Below are positions 45,743-58,046 of a stretch of DNA of 64,000 nucleotides, piece after piece. The DNA comes from Pristionchus mayeri. Lineage: Eukaryota; Nematoda; Chromadorea; Rhabditida; Neodiplogasteridae. A program made the translations under genes and the position numbers. The notes beneath the pieces were generated by a model that saw only the letters and a list, made by a program, of their open reading frames with translations, was not told the DNA's origin and searched no databases. How positions within the stretch are numbered: the first letter of the stretch is position 1; every line of letters starts with the position of its first letter. The DNA lies in the NCBI GenBank assembly GCA_036245805.1, contig BTRK01000002.1, forward strand, positions 31,044,661 through 31,108,660. The letters are read 5' to 3'.

Positions 45743-46365
45743 TCGTTGCATGTCTGAACTCTGATCTCAACTTGAGAAACATCAAATAAATATTTGCAAT
45801 ACATTCGTTTGTCCAACAACAGTGTTTTTATTCTCTTCTTTGTCGCTCCACTCGAGGGATCGATCTAGGTGGCGAAATGTGCCTGTTCTTAAACTAAAAA
45901 TATTCTGATAGAGGGATGAACAATAAAGCAATAATACACACAAAATAATTTTTACTCTATCACTCTCGAGAACGAACAGCTGCTTACATTGAAGTCTGTC
46001 ATGTCTAATTGTCGTCATTAAGCCGGCCTCACAATCACATTCCAGAAATTGTGATTGTTGTTATCACCTAAAGCGTTTTTTTGCAGACGGCTTTTGATTT
46101 TTGAAGATGCTGAAAGATACCAGCAAGGAAGCAATGGGAATCAATCGAATTGAAATGACCAGATCAGAGATTGCCCTCACACCCGCCCTCTTCTGATGTG
46201 ATAGGAGGTGGATCGTCGTTAGAGTTGGCGACGGATCGGCCGAACTCCGGCTGAGTATAAAATCAGAAACATGAACGATTATCTTTCTTTTTTTGCGTGA
46301 GTTTCTTTCCGCATCTTTCAACTGATATTTGTGGAAATGCGTATGAGTGTGTGATGGAAATTCAG

Positions 46366-46889
46366 ATGACTTGGGCGGTAGCTACATTCACTGTTCTGCT
46401 GCTTGTGAGCCCAGGATTGGACGCGACCTTCTTCAACAAAGGAAGCTTCTTCGGTGGAGGACAACAGTGTGGTTGTGGAGGAGGACAGTCATATCCGAGT
46501 GAGCATTTTACAAGTATGCCTCTTTCATTAAACGATTTCGCGATTCGCAAAGTCTACGGCGATAGAAAGATTTTGATAATTGCGATATCAAGAAAAAAGT
46601 GTTTTGAGTAAGTACACACCATCTGTAACACAAAAATGTGCGATAAATGTTGTTCTCATGACGTCGCGTCCCATAAAATCGAGATCTATGGCAAGTTTTA
46701 ACAATTCAATGATATTATTCACATTTTGGCCGCATTGTAGGTTATCAGCCCATGTACCAGCCGGTATACCAGCAACCCGTATATCAACAGCCTGTGTACC
46801 AGCAACCAATGTACCAGCCAATGATGAGTGGAGCTATGGCCCAAGCACAAGCCCAAGCCTCATCTTGGGGAGGAAGAAAGAGGCGCTAA
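46366..46889 (+). CDS. Secreted Tyr/Gln-rich repeat protein, member 4
   Basis: The ATG follows an ATTCAG acceptor. Exon 1 (46366-46498) encodes MTWAVATFTVLLLVSPGLDA and GGGQQCGCGGGQSYP. Exon 2 (46741-46889) encodes the YQQP repeats, MMSGAMAQAQAQASSWG and GRKRR. It is the closest relative of member 3, including its promoter: GGATCGGCCGAACTCCGG then TATAAAA at 46256-46262. Confidence 0.88.
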
Positions 46890-47069
46890 TATTTGCTTAT
46901 TTCGTGGTACTATTAATAAAAATTTCGTACTTTACTACAAAATATGTTTTCCATTCATCGTTATTGTATTGTCTCTATGTGGCGAATAAATACATGTCAA
47001 TTCACTCTTAAACCAAAAAAACTCCTAGCCGGGTGATTAATCAACCCACAATCCAGTTACTAACTTTTA

Positions 47070-47117
47070 ATGGCTCCAAGCACAGCGGAAGCCTTTTCTT
47101 GGGGCGGCAGGAAATTA
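47070..47117 (+). pseudogene. Relic of a family tail exon
   Basis: The short frame MAPSTAEAFSWGGRK, ending in TAG, resembles the MAQAQAQASSWGGR tail. No repeats or signal exon precede it, so it is a fragment of a lost member between members 4 and 5. Confidence 0.5.
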
Positions 47118-47913
47118 GTGCATTATTTTTTGCATTGATGAATATGTCCTGTTGAGTCTATTCATTTTGACTTAGATCTGGTCGAGTGAATGCATTGCAA
47201 ACAATGTAAATTTACTCAAGTTCCAATTCCAATGTTACAATGTATTGGCAAGAAAGAATTAATATCATAAATTAACTTTTTTTTATTTCCTTAGCAAATA
47301 TACGTTAAATAATTATTAATTCTATACATCACTGGCCGTTGCGTGAATACCCAAGTAGAGAAATATTGTATGAACATTTCAGATTACTAGGGCGGCAAAC
47401 ATATTATGAAGTCCCGAATTGCCGATCCTATCATTCTGACCACCTGCCTCGAGAGCCGCGCGTCTAATATTATCAATGCTTTGTTATCGTAGTATAGCAT
47501 AAGGAATAAATATCAAAGTAAAATTCGAAACATGTTGTTGTGATACCAGATCTAGATCAAATCGTAGATCTATTGCGCGAACTGCATTGTATTGATGCAC
47601 TATGCCAAATAACAAGATGAGAGGGTGACAGTACCATACTCCTCCTCTCCTGTAGTGCACATGCTCTATCTTACTCCGACCGAGTATAAAACAAGAAAAA
47701 AACGATGAAAGACATCTTCTTAACATACCTTTAGACTTAGATTTGTGTGAATAGTGCTGGTACGAGTTGGAATCAGTCATTCGCTACCACGAATTAAAAG
47801 CTAGCGAACAACGGATTTTATTCATATGTCCTATTCACGACGTATTTTGAAACATTATTTTCAATTTGTACCATTTCATTGTGAATTTTCGAGTGCATAA
47901 TTTCGACATTCAG

Positions 47914-48292
47914 ATGGCTCACGTTTTAATTGCAATCACTGCGCTTCTCTTTCTGAGTTCCTGCGCTGATGCGCATCTTTTCGGCAAATTCTTCGGAGGA
48001 GGATGCGGTTGCGGAGGAGGAGGATATGGAGGATATGGTGGAGGGTATCCGAGTGAGTGATTTTTGTCAAATCAAAATGTAATTATTTTTGGTGGCAGAA
48101 AGTTGGAATTATGCTGTCTAAATCCTTTTAATATCGGTTCTTATTGTGAATCAACATGTTTTCCAATATCAATTTCCAGGCTATCAGCCCTACCAGCCAG
48201 TCTACCAACCGATGTACCAACCCATGATGGGCGGATCCATGGCTCAAGCACAAGCTCAAGCGCAATCATCTTCGTGGGGAAGGAAAAGATAG
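47914..48292 (+). CDS. Secreted Tyr/Gln-rich repeat protein, member 5
   Basis: The ATG follows an ATTCAG acceptor. Exon 1 (47914-48052) encodes MAHVLIAITALLFLSSCADA, then FFGGGCGCGGGGYGGYGGGY; exon 2 (48180-48292) encodes a short YQPYQPVYQPMYQP array, MMGGSMAQAQAQAQSSSWG and RKR. The most diverged member, with the most glycine and the fewest repeats. TATAAAA lies at 47685-47691 after an ACTCCGACCGAG block. Confidence 0.85.
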
Positions 48293-48500
48293 ATTTTCCT
48301 TGAATTCATGCCTCTCCAGACGATACGAATCGGAACATTTTGACTAATTTTGTCGAGTAAATTCCTTGAACATAATGTATGTGTCCATCTCCCTTGTAAA
48401 TATTCGAGGAATGTTCATCACTGTGATATTATTGTAATGAAAAATAATAAAGATAACAATTCATTCGTTTAAGATTTTTATCGATATAAAAATTCCTCAT

Positions 48501-49764
48501 TTACTGAAATATGAAATCGAAGTTTTGCTCGGGAGCTTTGTATTTCTCTGCGGTCTTCTTGGATTTGTGCTTGAGTAGCGTCTTCAGCAGCCTTTTCTCG
48601 TAGTCAGTGAGGGAAGATACGATCGCTGAAATGGAGGATTTTTTGGTAGAAATTTCTCAGGGATTGACAACACTAGAGTTCGAAAAACGATACCAAATAC
48701 TCTTCATTCTATTCAATGTCATGTCAATCGACCGGTCGCCGTGAGAATTTGAAGAAACAATGGCACGAATTACGACTGATATTCCCCTTAAATCTAAACT
48801 TCAGGACCTCTCGCAGTCGAAGCCTCATCATTCGTCCATTCGCCTTCACCAAGGAGCGCTTCTATTACTTCGAGGGCACTGGCAACGTCCTTGAAGACGA
48901 TCAGCGCAGCAGATGCAGTCTGACAAGGATTGTGAGAAGAACACTTTGAAATTTGCCAATGGCATCTCGAATACCTCTTTCCCGGATTCGTTCACGCGCA
49001 ACTTCGGCTGATTGCGCTTTTGGTACCGCTCCTGCAAGGAATTTGCTTATTGTTTCATCCATAATAACATTTTGTTTTCATTTTCTAGGTGTGTCTGACG
49101 GTAAGTGAGCACACAAATAGAGTAGGGCGTTTAAGGGAAAAAAACGTACAATCACGGGCATCCATTTGTTGTGCCATGTGCGCTGCTGAGCAGACGCCAC
49201 CTCATCTTGCTTGCCACCAGTCGGAAAGATCAAGTGAAGAGTGAAATCCTGCATTCAAAATCATTGATATTTTAAAATATTTACACTTGTGCATCTTGTT
49301 TTTCTTTTCAATGATGAAATCTTTGGAATTAGTCGCACAGAATTGAAAACCACGAGATCAACCAAGTAGACCATCGAATACGCAGATGCACTAACTCTGT
49401 ACTCATCCACAGCCTCTTGTGGGATGCCCGCTTTGCGCATCTCCTCAATTTCTGCATCGAGATCTCGAGCGAAATTCGCTTTCATCTGAACGAGATGGGA
49501 TGAAAACATACGAAATTACTGGATAACATGTAACTGAAAACATGATGTTCTGAAGATCGAGTGTTTGAAGAGGGTTCGAAAACTGGACGGATTCGATCCT
49601 CTCCCTGAAAACGGTTCGTAACGATTCACCTTTAGATAAATAAATGTGCAATTGCAAGAGCTCCATCACAACTAACCTGTTCGAAGTACATTATCACTAA
49701 CCTGGACACGGCGATGCGCACAGGCTGAGGAAAGCAAACCGACGACGATGAGAAACAACCGCAT
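48501..49764 (-). CDS. Secreted helical repeat-module protein, family 2 member A
   Basis: Minus-strand exons: signal exon from 49764 (MRLFLIVVGLLSSACAHRRV), 49604 exon (ERIESVQFSNPLQTLD), MKANFARDLDAEIEEMRKAG and EAVDEYR, DFTLHLIFPTGG with WHNKWMPVI, ERYQKRNQPKLRVNESGKE, TASAALIVFKDVASALEVIE and a last exon AIVSSLTDYEKRLLKTLLKH to TAA at 48501. It has one GIP..A..Y / W..W.PV module, while member E has two, so the first module is lost or not seen here. No known domain recognised; nematode-restricted family is my inference. Confidence 0.7.
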
Positions 49765-50466
49765 AGCGAACGGTGAAGTTAATTCATCCTTCGCTATCTT
49801 ATAGGAAGACGCTTAGCTTGTCCTCGACCATCAGTCAAAACAAATAACGTTGGCGTGTATCGATCGCTTCATATTTGATTGCTTTGTGCGAGAGGAAAAA
49901 GCGAGCACTACATCGGATACGAACTATTGCGTAATGATTTCTTGAAATATCAATGATGGGATGAAGCAAAAGTTATCATCCACTTACTGACCGAAAGAAA
50001 ACAAAATCAGATTTGTTTTAACTAATGTTTGCGAAATAAGGTTGCTAATGAATGTTGAAATTAAATTTTTCTATAACCCCGGGATGTCAACTTGAGTCTG
50101 ATCGAGATACTAAACTGGTTGATGACGGTAAAAGGTAAATGCTAGTCATTTTTTCATTCTATGTCACCCACTCACAGCACGGAATAAAATTTTCATCTGT
50201 GGATCAAAGACTTAATGCGTTAATGCTCTCATCTTTTTTTTGTAGTGAAATCCACCTAATTAACTTATGAAAACTGGGATTGTGACCGATTGTGTGTGTT
50301 GTTGGTAGGGGGAGGGGGCAGGAAGTAGATGTTGGGAGGCTATTATACAAGTTGCGAAAGAGGGGATTCGAGCGATACGGTAGGGGAGGCAGTGGGATAC
50401 GGTAGACCAAAGAGGAGGCGGGGCACACAGCAGAGGAGAGAGGGTCATCTTGAGAAGATCGCTCCC

Positions 50467-50679
50467 TCACTTAGGGAGGACCCATGTATTGTAGCAAGAC
50501 TGGTCATTGCGGGGCTTCGTCACTCCGAGAGCGTTGTTGCTGGCACCGGATCCGAATCCTCCGCCTCCCGAAGATCCTCCAGACGACGAGCCTCCCCAGG
50601 CGTACTCCTCTATGGCGTATCCAGATACTCCACCGCCAGCTCCAGATCCAGGCGCACCCATGTAAGCGGACTTCTCCAT
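50467..50679 (-). CDS. Small Gly/Ser-rich protein
   Basis: A single-exon 70-codon frame starting at ATG 50679: MEKSAYMGAPGSGAGGGVSG, then a GGSSSGGSSGGGGFGSG run and a KPRNDQSCYNTWVLPK end. There is no signal peptide. The codon composition and defined ends make it more believable than the overlapping plus-strand frame, but there is no homologue in the window. It sits between members A and B of the secreted family. Confidence 0.4.
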   Translation of the reverse strand: MEKSAYMGAPGSGAGGGVSGYAIEEYAWGGSSSGGSSGGGGFGSGASNNALGVTKPRNDQSCYNTWVLPK

Positions 50680-52081
50680 AGTGAAGAGAGAAGAGGGGTC
50701 GAAGAGACGACTCGAACTGATTAAGGTTAATGAGGACCAAGTTATATTATGTTGAACTCATTTGCGACAATGATACGACTTAAAGTAGAGCATTCCATTT
50801 GCAAATTTTTTTATCAATATTACACTACAAAAATCTGATCATTGGAAGAACTCCCAGCTCTGTTGGGGGACATTGTACTTTTCAGCCGTCAATTTCATAG
50901 TGTGATTCAGCATCTTGTTGAGTAGCTCTCTTTCGAAATCCGTCAGGGACGATATGACTCCTAGAAAAGATTGTATATTTAGTAGAACATCTTTCGTCCC
51001 TTTATTTCACTCAATCTACAGACTGATCTAGCGATGATAATGTATTGGAAATGAAGATACGAATGCATGTTTATCGAGCTATATCTCAAAGAAGGATGCT
51101 CAGCAACCACGAAGGGGTGAATTTTGTGGGGTTAAAATGACTATTCTGATGTTAGAGTCCATTTTGCTGTTTCACCTCCTTTAAGAGACCATTTCTTACC
51201 TCTCGCCGTTGCGACATTTTCCGAAGTATCCGGCGTAAGGTCGCCTTTGCTCAGGAGTGACACGATCACTTCGAGGGCCTTGCTAGTGTTGCTGAGTACG
51301 GTTAGAGCTGTTGCAGCGGCCTGAGAAAAATTATTTTATTGGAAATATCACATCTAATATTGGATTGTACAAACATGTTACGACGCCCAGTGCGCATCTA
51401 GCGATATCTTTAGACATGGGAAACGGTGTTTTTTTCGCGCGTTCGGTGCGTGAAAGTGAAACACCGCCCATATTTGTTTGCACATCGTGCCTGTACTCAG
51501 TGTTGCTTTCGGAACGTTTTAATAATGCTATATAACACCTCTCTTCTCGTCTGCTGTTGTAGTTTGGCTGGCTGTGTACGCAATTCGTAGCTTTTCTGAA
51601 CGGACGAAAATGCTTCGCACTATATAATGTAGTGATGGCTTCGCAAGAAATGTATCTCTTGAACACTCTAATCGATATAACAAGCGAAAGATTACGTAGA
51701 AGGAATAAATAATGAAAATAATGTATTTGCAGCCATCCCTACTGCAACAAAAATGCAGGATAAAAACGCACAATCACTGGCTGCCATCTCTCGTGCCATT
51801 CGCGCGATTGCCATTAACTGTTTGTTAGCGTGGGCGTAGAAGTCACGTTGCTGGAGCGTGAAAAACTGAAATACAAACATTTTTTTGTCAAAATTCCATA
51901 ATATTGTCATTTTATGGCTAGCGCAAGAAAACGAGTCAACCCGAAAGACTTACGAATTAAAGAATACAAGTAGTTTTCATTACCACCTCCTCGACCTTTC
52001 CGCAAAGCAATTAATTTTTGACCCCTTGAAAAAATAAAGCTCTTATCAGATCATACGAAAGAAGCAGAGTAAGATCTTTGA

Positions 52082-52446
52082 AGAAGGACTGTCAGCAAAG
52101 TTGAAATTTTGACGTTGTCATAACCATGACCGACCTTTGTACAACCATAAGAGATTCTGAAAATTTCAAATTCATATCTCTATTTTGAACCTAGTTATCA
52201 TTAGTTGGCAGAAAGCCAAGGAGGGCTTGAAGGGAAGGGACGTGCGGGAATTCAAATATCAAGAAGATTTTTCAAAAACTGTTGGGATTCGAACCCGCAA
52301 CCTTCCGATTTCGCTGCGACTGCTTTACCACTGAGCTATGCGAGTGACCCTTGCCTATCCTCTTAGCTCGCGCTATGATCGTTGGATGATTGTCTAGGTC
52401 ATGGTTATGACATCGTCAAAAATGTAACTTTGCTGACACTCCTTCT
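52082..52446 (-). mobile_element. 365-bp TTAA-flanked MITE carrying a tRNA-like body (copy 2)
   Basis: Same family and exact length as 2437-2801, in reverse orientation. The right flank is TTAA (52447-52450); the left flank is TTGA (52078-52081), one change from a perfect duplication. The tRNA-like segment is kept. It is inserted in an intron of family 2 member B. Confidence 0.85.
52281..52345 (-). pseudogene. tRNA-like sequence inside the TTAA element
   Basis: The complement has TAGCTCAGTGGTAAAGC and GGTTCGAATCCC as in copy 1. The anticodon region differs (AGCGAAATCGG against CGCGTAATCGG), so the anticodon is not conserved while the A- and B-box regions are. Confidence 0.7.
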
Positions 52447-53300
52447 TTAAGTATCCAGAAGAGCCAATGTTTTCTCTGAAAACAAACTAACAGAGTTACG
52501 CTATTCCCCTCCAATCCGAATCACTGACTTTGTACTCCTCCAGTGCGTATTCAGGAACGCCCACTCTTCGCATTTCCTCGATTTCGGGCTCGATTTGCCT
52601 CGCGAGTTTCGCTCTCAACTTAACATATTTTGATTTTTATTGAATCAACCACTTGGATATAATTTAGTCAAAAAAGTATAAAGAAGTATTCGAGTTATGA
52701 ATGTCCGTTGCACCTCGACAAATGCGCTGCTTCATCCAACCATCATAAACCGAGTAATGGTCTGACTCTCTCCAAATCTCACGCTCTCTCGCTTTCTCTA
52801 ACCGGCGAGAGAGTGTGGATATGAGGAGAGTCAGGCCATTGCTCCGTAAAGTTTAACGTAAAGTAAAGTAAAGTGTAAAGTTTAGTGTAACGTAAAACGT
52901 AAAGTTCGGCGTAAACCCCACCTTTACGGGCAACCATCGGGCGCGCCATTCGTCCATCTTATCGAAGATTTGGGATACTTTATCTCCGCTATATCCCTCT
53001 AGGATCCATCTGTCCAGCGATATGCTCAGGTCATGTAAAGCAACAAACAATATGACCATGTTTTGGAGCAGAAAAAATAATAGATGATGCCTCACGGTGT
53101 ACTCCTCAAAGGCCTCGTCGGGAATCGAAGAATTCGCGAACTGTTCTCGGACCTGAATCCACCGTTATTTCATTTCTCACCTCTCATTGAAATCAGGAAT
53201 CCCACCATCTTGATGATTTCCAGTTCTTGAGCTTCAGAAAGCTGGGACTTGCTCTGAAGAGACCAATGGTTTCGAGAATAGAGTCATTCGGCTTGTTTAA

Positions 53301-54348
53301 TCTGTCAGAAATGTGCGAGAAAAGTTGCGTAAAAAGTTCGCGAACTTCTGATTCTCTCCTGTTCGTGTACTCTCTCTCTTTCTCTAACCAGGTCGTTGAA
53401 AAGTTCACGAACTTTTCGACATACTATGTTCGAAAATCATACTTTTCTTTTGTTTTTCTTATTTTTATAAACTATTTTTGCTTTTAACTTATGACTTCTT
53501 ATAATGACAACCTTCCCTTAGCTGGAATAGCTTCAGAATACAGCGTAGTGAAAGTAAACAGGGTTGGAGTATTTTTTTCGAAAATGGGTCACCACTTTCC
53601 CCACCCTGTAATGTCAAGCTATTCCATCAGAGGGAAGGTTGTTCTTATAAGCAGTCATAAGTTGAAAGCAAAAATAATTGATAAAAATAAGTAAAACAAA
53701 AGAAAAGTACGAATTTCGAACATAGTTCGTCGAAAAGTTCGTGAACTTTTCAAGGAGCTGCGTGAAAAGTTAGAGAAAGGCGAGAGAGCACGCGTTGTCG
53801 AGAGAGGGAAAAGGAAGTAAACAATCACTGCTTCCTTTTCCCTCTCTCAAGAATGCGTGCTCTCTCGCCTTTCTCTAACTTTTCACGCAGCTCCTTGAAA
53901 AGTTCGTTAAAAACCGGCATTAATTCGTTCGAAATTCGTACTTTTCTATTTTTTTACTTATTTTTATCAATTACGTTTGCTCTTAACTTATGACTGCGTA
54001 TAAGAACAACCTTCCCTCTGATGGAATAGCTTGACATTACAGGGTGGGGAAAGTGGTGACCCATTTTCGAAAAAAATACTCCAACCGTGTTTACTTTCAC
54101 TACGCTGTATTCTGAAGCTATTCCAGCTAAGGGAAGGTTGTCATTATAAGAAATCATAAGTTAAAAGCAAAAATAGTTTATAAAAGTAAGTAAAACAAAA
54201 GAAAAGTATGATTTTCGAACACAGTTCGTCGAAAAGTTCGTGAACTTTTCATCGACCTGGTTAGAGAAAGAGAGAGAGCATGCGAAATGGAGAGAATCAG
54301 AAGTTCGCGAACTTTTTACGCAACTTTTTCTCGCACATTTCTGACAGA
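53301..54348. mobile_element. 1.05-kb TTAA-flanked foldback element
   Basis: The left arm starts TCTGTCAGAAATGTGCGAGA and the right arm ends with the complement; TTAA flanks both sides (53297-53300 and 54349-54352). The centre is near 53824. The arms carry repeated AAAGTTCGCGAACTT-type palindromes and GAGAGAGCACGC blocks. Mirror frames inside are artefacts. Confidence 0.87.
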
Positions 54349-55174
54349 TTAAAGAGGCCGATTGTCTCACCTCCTGAACACTGAGAAAATCCGAAGGCTG
54401 GTAACTTGTTTCATACATTGCTTGAAGGATTCGATCCTCTTCCTGAAAACAACATAAAGCAATGATGCACCTTCAATAACTACTATATTTCCTTGCGGAT
54501 TATAGACAGATTGGCAATACGAAACGAGGTAGCTACAACGCTACCTCATCTCCTGGAATCTCAATCCGTGTAGCGAGAGGCGTTGCAGGCTCACAACCTC
54601 GTATAGTATTGCCAAAACTAGTAGGCAACTATCACTAACCGGCGTATTCCGTTTACCACGCAAAAGGTCTTGCCAGGAAACGCCTTGCCAGGCCAGGGCA
54701 GAGGCGATAATCCCGAAGAAGATGAGAAGCCGCCGCATAGCGACTGATGAAAGTGATTCATCCTTGCCGCTTCTATAGGACGATGGTGCTATGATTGTCT
54801 GCGACGTAGCGCCACAACAAATCTTCTTCTTCTCTTCTCTTCCTCTTGATGTGTCGAGAGGACTGCGTTCACTGTGTTTTGCGTGACAGCTAAAAGGACC
54901 GGAAATAATACAGGCTCAACTGTATTGGAACTGATGATTGTGAGAACTGCACAAGATGTAATTTAAATTGTATTGATTTGAGAGAACATAAACAATTATT
55001 ATCCTAAAATACGTACACTTGGCCATAATGGCGAAACTCATCTGAAAATGAATAAGTCGAGATGGCACACTCAAGGAAGATGCTCGTTATTTTCATTCGG
55101 CATTCAATATATTGATATATCATAATATTCATCACCAAGGAATGAGATGACACTCGCAGACATAATAACTCTCA

Positions 55175-55594
55175 ATGCGGTTGTTTAGTATCGGCTTCGG
55201 GTTACTTTCTTTGGTCTTCGCATACTCCCTCGATGAAGAGGTAAGGCTTCGAATTTGTTTATAGCCGTCCCTCGGAGGGAGATGTAGTTATGCGAAGATG
55301 AATAGCCTTTTAGGATGACTATCTAATCGAGGTCCGAGACCAGTTCGTAAAATCCGGAATTCCAGAGGAAGCCATTGAGGAATACATGGAAAGTTGTTTT
55401 AGAGGCTACTATAGCCCCAATACCTCAAATGGTATGTCAATTTCACTGTTCTTACAACCAGTTCAACTAATGATGATTTACAGGAGCTTCAACATGAATT
55501 CGAGCGCGCGACAAGCACAGTGACATCAAATCATATCATCGAGAAGATTGTGCAGTGGAATGAGAGATGGACACCTGTAATGGTTCGTTTTTGA
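55175..55594 (+). CDS. Family 2 member C, short form on the plus strand
   Basis: Exon 1 (55175-55240) encodes the signal peptide MRLFSIGFGLLSLVFAYSLD. Exon 2 from 55314 encodes DDYLIEVRDQFVKSGIPEEA with IEEYM, and the last exon from about 55484 encodes ELQHEFERATSTVTSNHIIE, then WNERWTPVMVRF and TGA 55592-55594. It keeps only the first of the two modules. The junction between the second and third exons does not stay in frame with the obvious GTATGT donor at 55432, so it may be damaged or use another donor. It is the only member on the plus strand. Confidence 0.5.
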
Positions 55595-55599
55595 GGGTG

Positions 55600-57450
55600 G
55601 ACTACAAATGATCTATTCACTCTTTCATTCAAATATATTGCATCCTTGTTCCAATGGAATCCAGCATCGTGCCAAAAATACACTTTGTATCAGGTTGGTC
55701 GGAAAGTCTTAGTGTATGGATTGTTTTAACACTGCTCCTCGCAATTGCATTCTGGCGTTTCCTCATTCCTAGTGAACGACAATCAATGAAGGGCCTTTAT
55801 AGTTAACAACTCCCCATTCCCTTCCCTTCAGTCAGGATCTAGTAGAGCAACGATGTACGTTCGTAGTACCATACTCATCCGTCATGTTCTGCTTTATCCC
55901 TGTCTATCCTACGCCACGATGAAGGATTCGGAGACCCTACTGAAGAATGTATATGAGAGACATCACGAGTGAATCACCCATTTGGCGGGGGTCCGCGGCA
56001 GTAAAACCAAACGTGAACCTATCCTCTTCTAAATAAGGTGCAACATATTTCGACTGATGATCTTTCAAACTGCGTCGTCAGAATTTTGATAACTGTCGTC
56101 GCCTTCGAGATTCAGAAGGCCAAAATTGGGACACTTACTTTTCATGGGTCAAATCGAGCCCACTTAAATGATCATAACTCCGTTTAAAATGAAGATAGCG
56201 ACTCGTACTTTGCACAGAAAGAAAGCTGAAAACATTCTCTACAACTTTTATGTTGTGCTTGTCATTCCACGTGCACGACCCAGTGCGGGGTGGTCGGGTC
56301 GACCAAAAATGTCCGAATTCTGGAAATCGGAAAAACTCACCCCAATGAATATGCGCGATTGATATGCACTATGTGTGACTAACTTGACGCCAAAAATTAG
56401 CCAAATTAAAATATGTAACAAAAATCGGCGTCACTTTTTGTCTGGCGACATCTGACTGGGTCACCAAAGTACCCTCTGAGCTCTAACTGACAGCTATTAG
56501 ACTCAAATCGGTCCAAAATCATCCAAAACAACATTTAGAATCGTTTCCGAGCCCATTACAGTATTTCCACTGAGAAAAAAATACGACATGACCAGAAAAT
56601 TGAAAATCGATTTTCAGTCCCATCCCGACTTGAGCGATAGGCTGATATGCACTAAATCACTTTCAAATAATGTAGAAATGTGCCTCTACATTAATCAAAG
56701 AAGATGCGCACCTATAAATGCGAAATGTCATCTTAGTGAGGAAGTGAAAATCGCGAAACTGTGCTTTAGGTCAACATTGTCATAGCGGTCCGGTTCATAG
56801 CTAGAAATGTACACCACGATCAGCTAAACATTTCATCTGTTGAAAGTGAGTCTCTATCTCTTCGTTTAAGTGGGCTACAGAGCCTAGAAGTTTTTAAAAA
56901 CCGACGGCAGATGCGCGCGGGAGAGCACTAAATAGAGCGGAGGGAGAGGGAGGTCAGGCGGCGAGAGCGCCAGGCGGTTAGAGCTGGCGCTCTCGGGGGA
57001 TTCTATCCCATTTCAGGCCAACTTCTAGGCTCTGTAGCTCACTTCAATGAAGAGATAGAGACTCACTTTCAACAGGAAATCAGGCCAAATCAAGAAATCA
57101 GGCCAAATACTAATGTCCCACATTGATAAGATAACTCGGAATCGGCTAATATAATTTTTTTCGGGGATTCAATTATGCCACTAGTAGGCCGATTGGCACG
57201 AAACTTACTGTAGTGAGGGTACTACTCCCTCGTAAGAATACTCGTATTAGATATATCAACTATCACTCTAAAGTTCTAAGCTATGCACAAAACGAGAGTC
57301 TCAATAATTTTGAAACACCCTGTATGTATCAAGAAGGTTGAGGACATTTTGAGGTATGATATTGGGGGGGTTGACTTGTAAACCACCTTCTCAGGTGGAG
57401 GCGCCCAAGTTGGAATCAGCCCTGTTTTATCCTTGGGTGCCCCCCCCCCT
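55600..57450. other. No supported gene; repetitive nematode DNA
   Basis: Short frames at 56168 and 56588 lack support. The segment holds a foldback element at 56837-57075 and low-complexity DNA. Confidence 0.45.
56837..57075. mobile_element. Small foldback element (about 240 bp)
   Basis: The ends CTGTTGAAAGTGAGTCTCTA and complement, followed by GGGCTACAGAGCCTAGAAGTT paired with its complement. The centre is GA-rich. No target duplication found. Confidence 0.7.
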
Positions 57451-57828
57451 AAGCTAAAGTCAATTACAAGTAGGATCTAGTCCTGACTCCAACTTGTGCT
57501 GCCGTGGGTGCAACTTGTATTTGAGTTTAGCGTAGGGGGAGAGCACGCAAGGATTCAACAGGGCAGATTCCAACTTGGGCGCCTCCAGTTCCAAACGCAC
57601 CATAACTGGCATCCATCGTGCGCTCCATTCGACCACTTTATCGGTGATTTCCTTTGCTTTCACCGGGTCCGCGTCATCTCGTGACGCCTCGCGCTCTTGC
57701 GAGAGCCTCAGCTCCTGTAAAAAAGCAAACATTGGACAGTGTATGGGAAAAGTACAATGTGACATTGCAATTCGTAAACAAATGTCTCTCTCATTCTGTT
57801 TGCTCTCATAAATTCTACCGACGAGGGA

Positions 57829-58046
57829 CTCTGGTTTCTTCCAACCGGTAGGTGGGCAACCCACTGGTCAGGGCACTGGTTAAAGAGTGTTTAGCCTAAA
57901 CTCCGCCCACTCTAACTGGTTAACCAGTGGTTGGATATTTTTGACCAGTGGTTACCAGTTAGAGTGGGCGGAGTATAGGCTAACCACCGGTTAATCAGTG
58001 CCATTAATAGTGGAGTTGCCCACCTACTGGTTGGAAGAAACCAGAG
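57829..58046. mobile_element. 218-bp foldback MITE in an intron
   Basis: The ends CTCTGGTTTCTTCCAACC and complement are perfect. Inside, ACCAGTGGTTAACCAGT-type repeats pair around a centre at 57937. No target duplication seen. Confidence 0.75.

Larger units (their letters stand above)
50839..54738 (-). pseudogene. Family 2 member B, interrupted by two TTAA elements and frameshifted
   Basis: It begins MRRLLIFFGIIASALAWQGV (signal peptide, 54738) and ends in AVISSLTDFERELLNKMLNH to TGA 50839. Intervening exons match member E: EEDRILQAMYETSYQPSDFL, SKSQLSEAQELEIIKM, VREQFANSSIPDEAFEEY, SLDRWILEGYSGDKV with WRARWLPVK, RAKLARQIEPEIEEMRRVG and AAATALTVLSNTSKALEVI. The exon at about 51780-51865 starts as FFTLQQRDFY but its conserved WHERWQPVIV end lies in another frame, so it has an indel. 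Introns hold the tRNA-bearing element (52082-52446) and a foldback element (53301-54348). Confidence 0.65.

Noticed and set aside
50329..50724. 131-residue plus-strand frame
   Set aside because: Antisense to the Gly-rich 50467-50679 frame, with Arg/Ser composition typical of a shadow.
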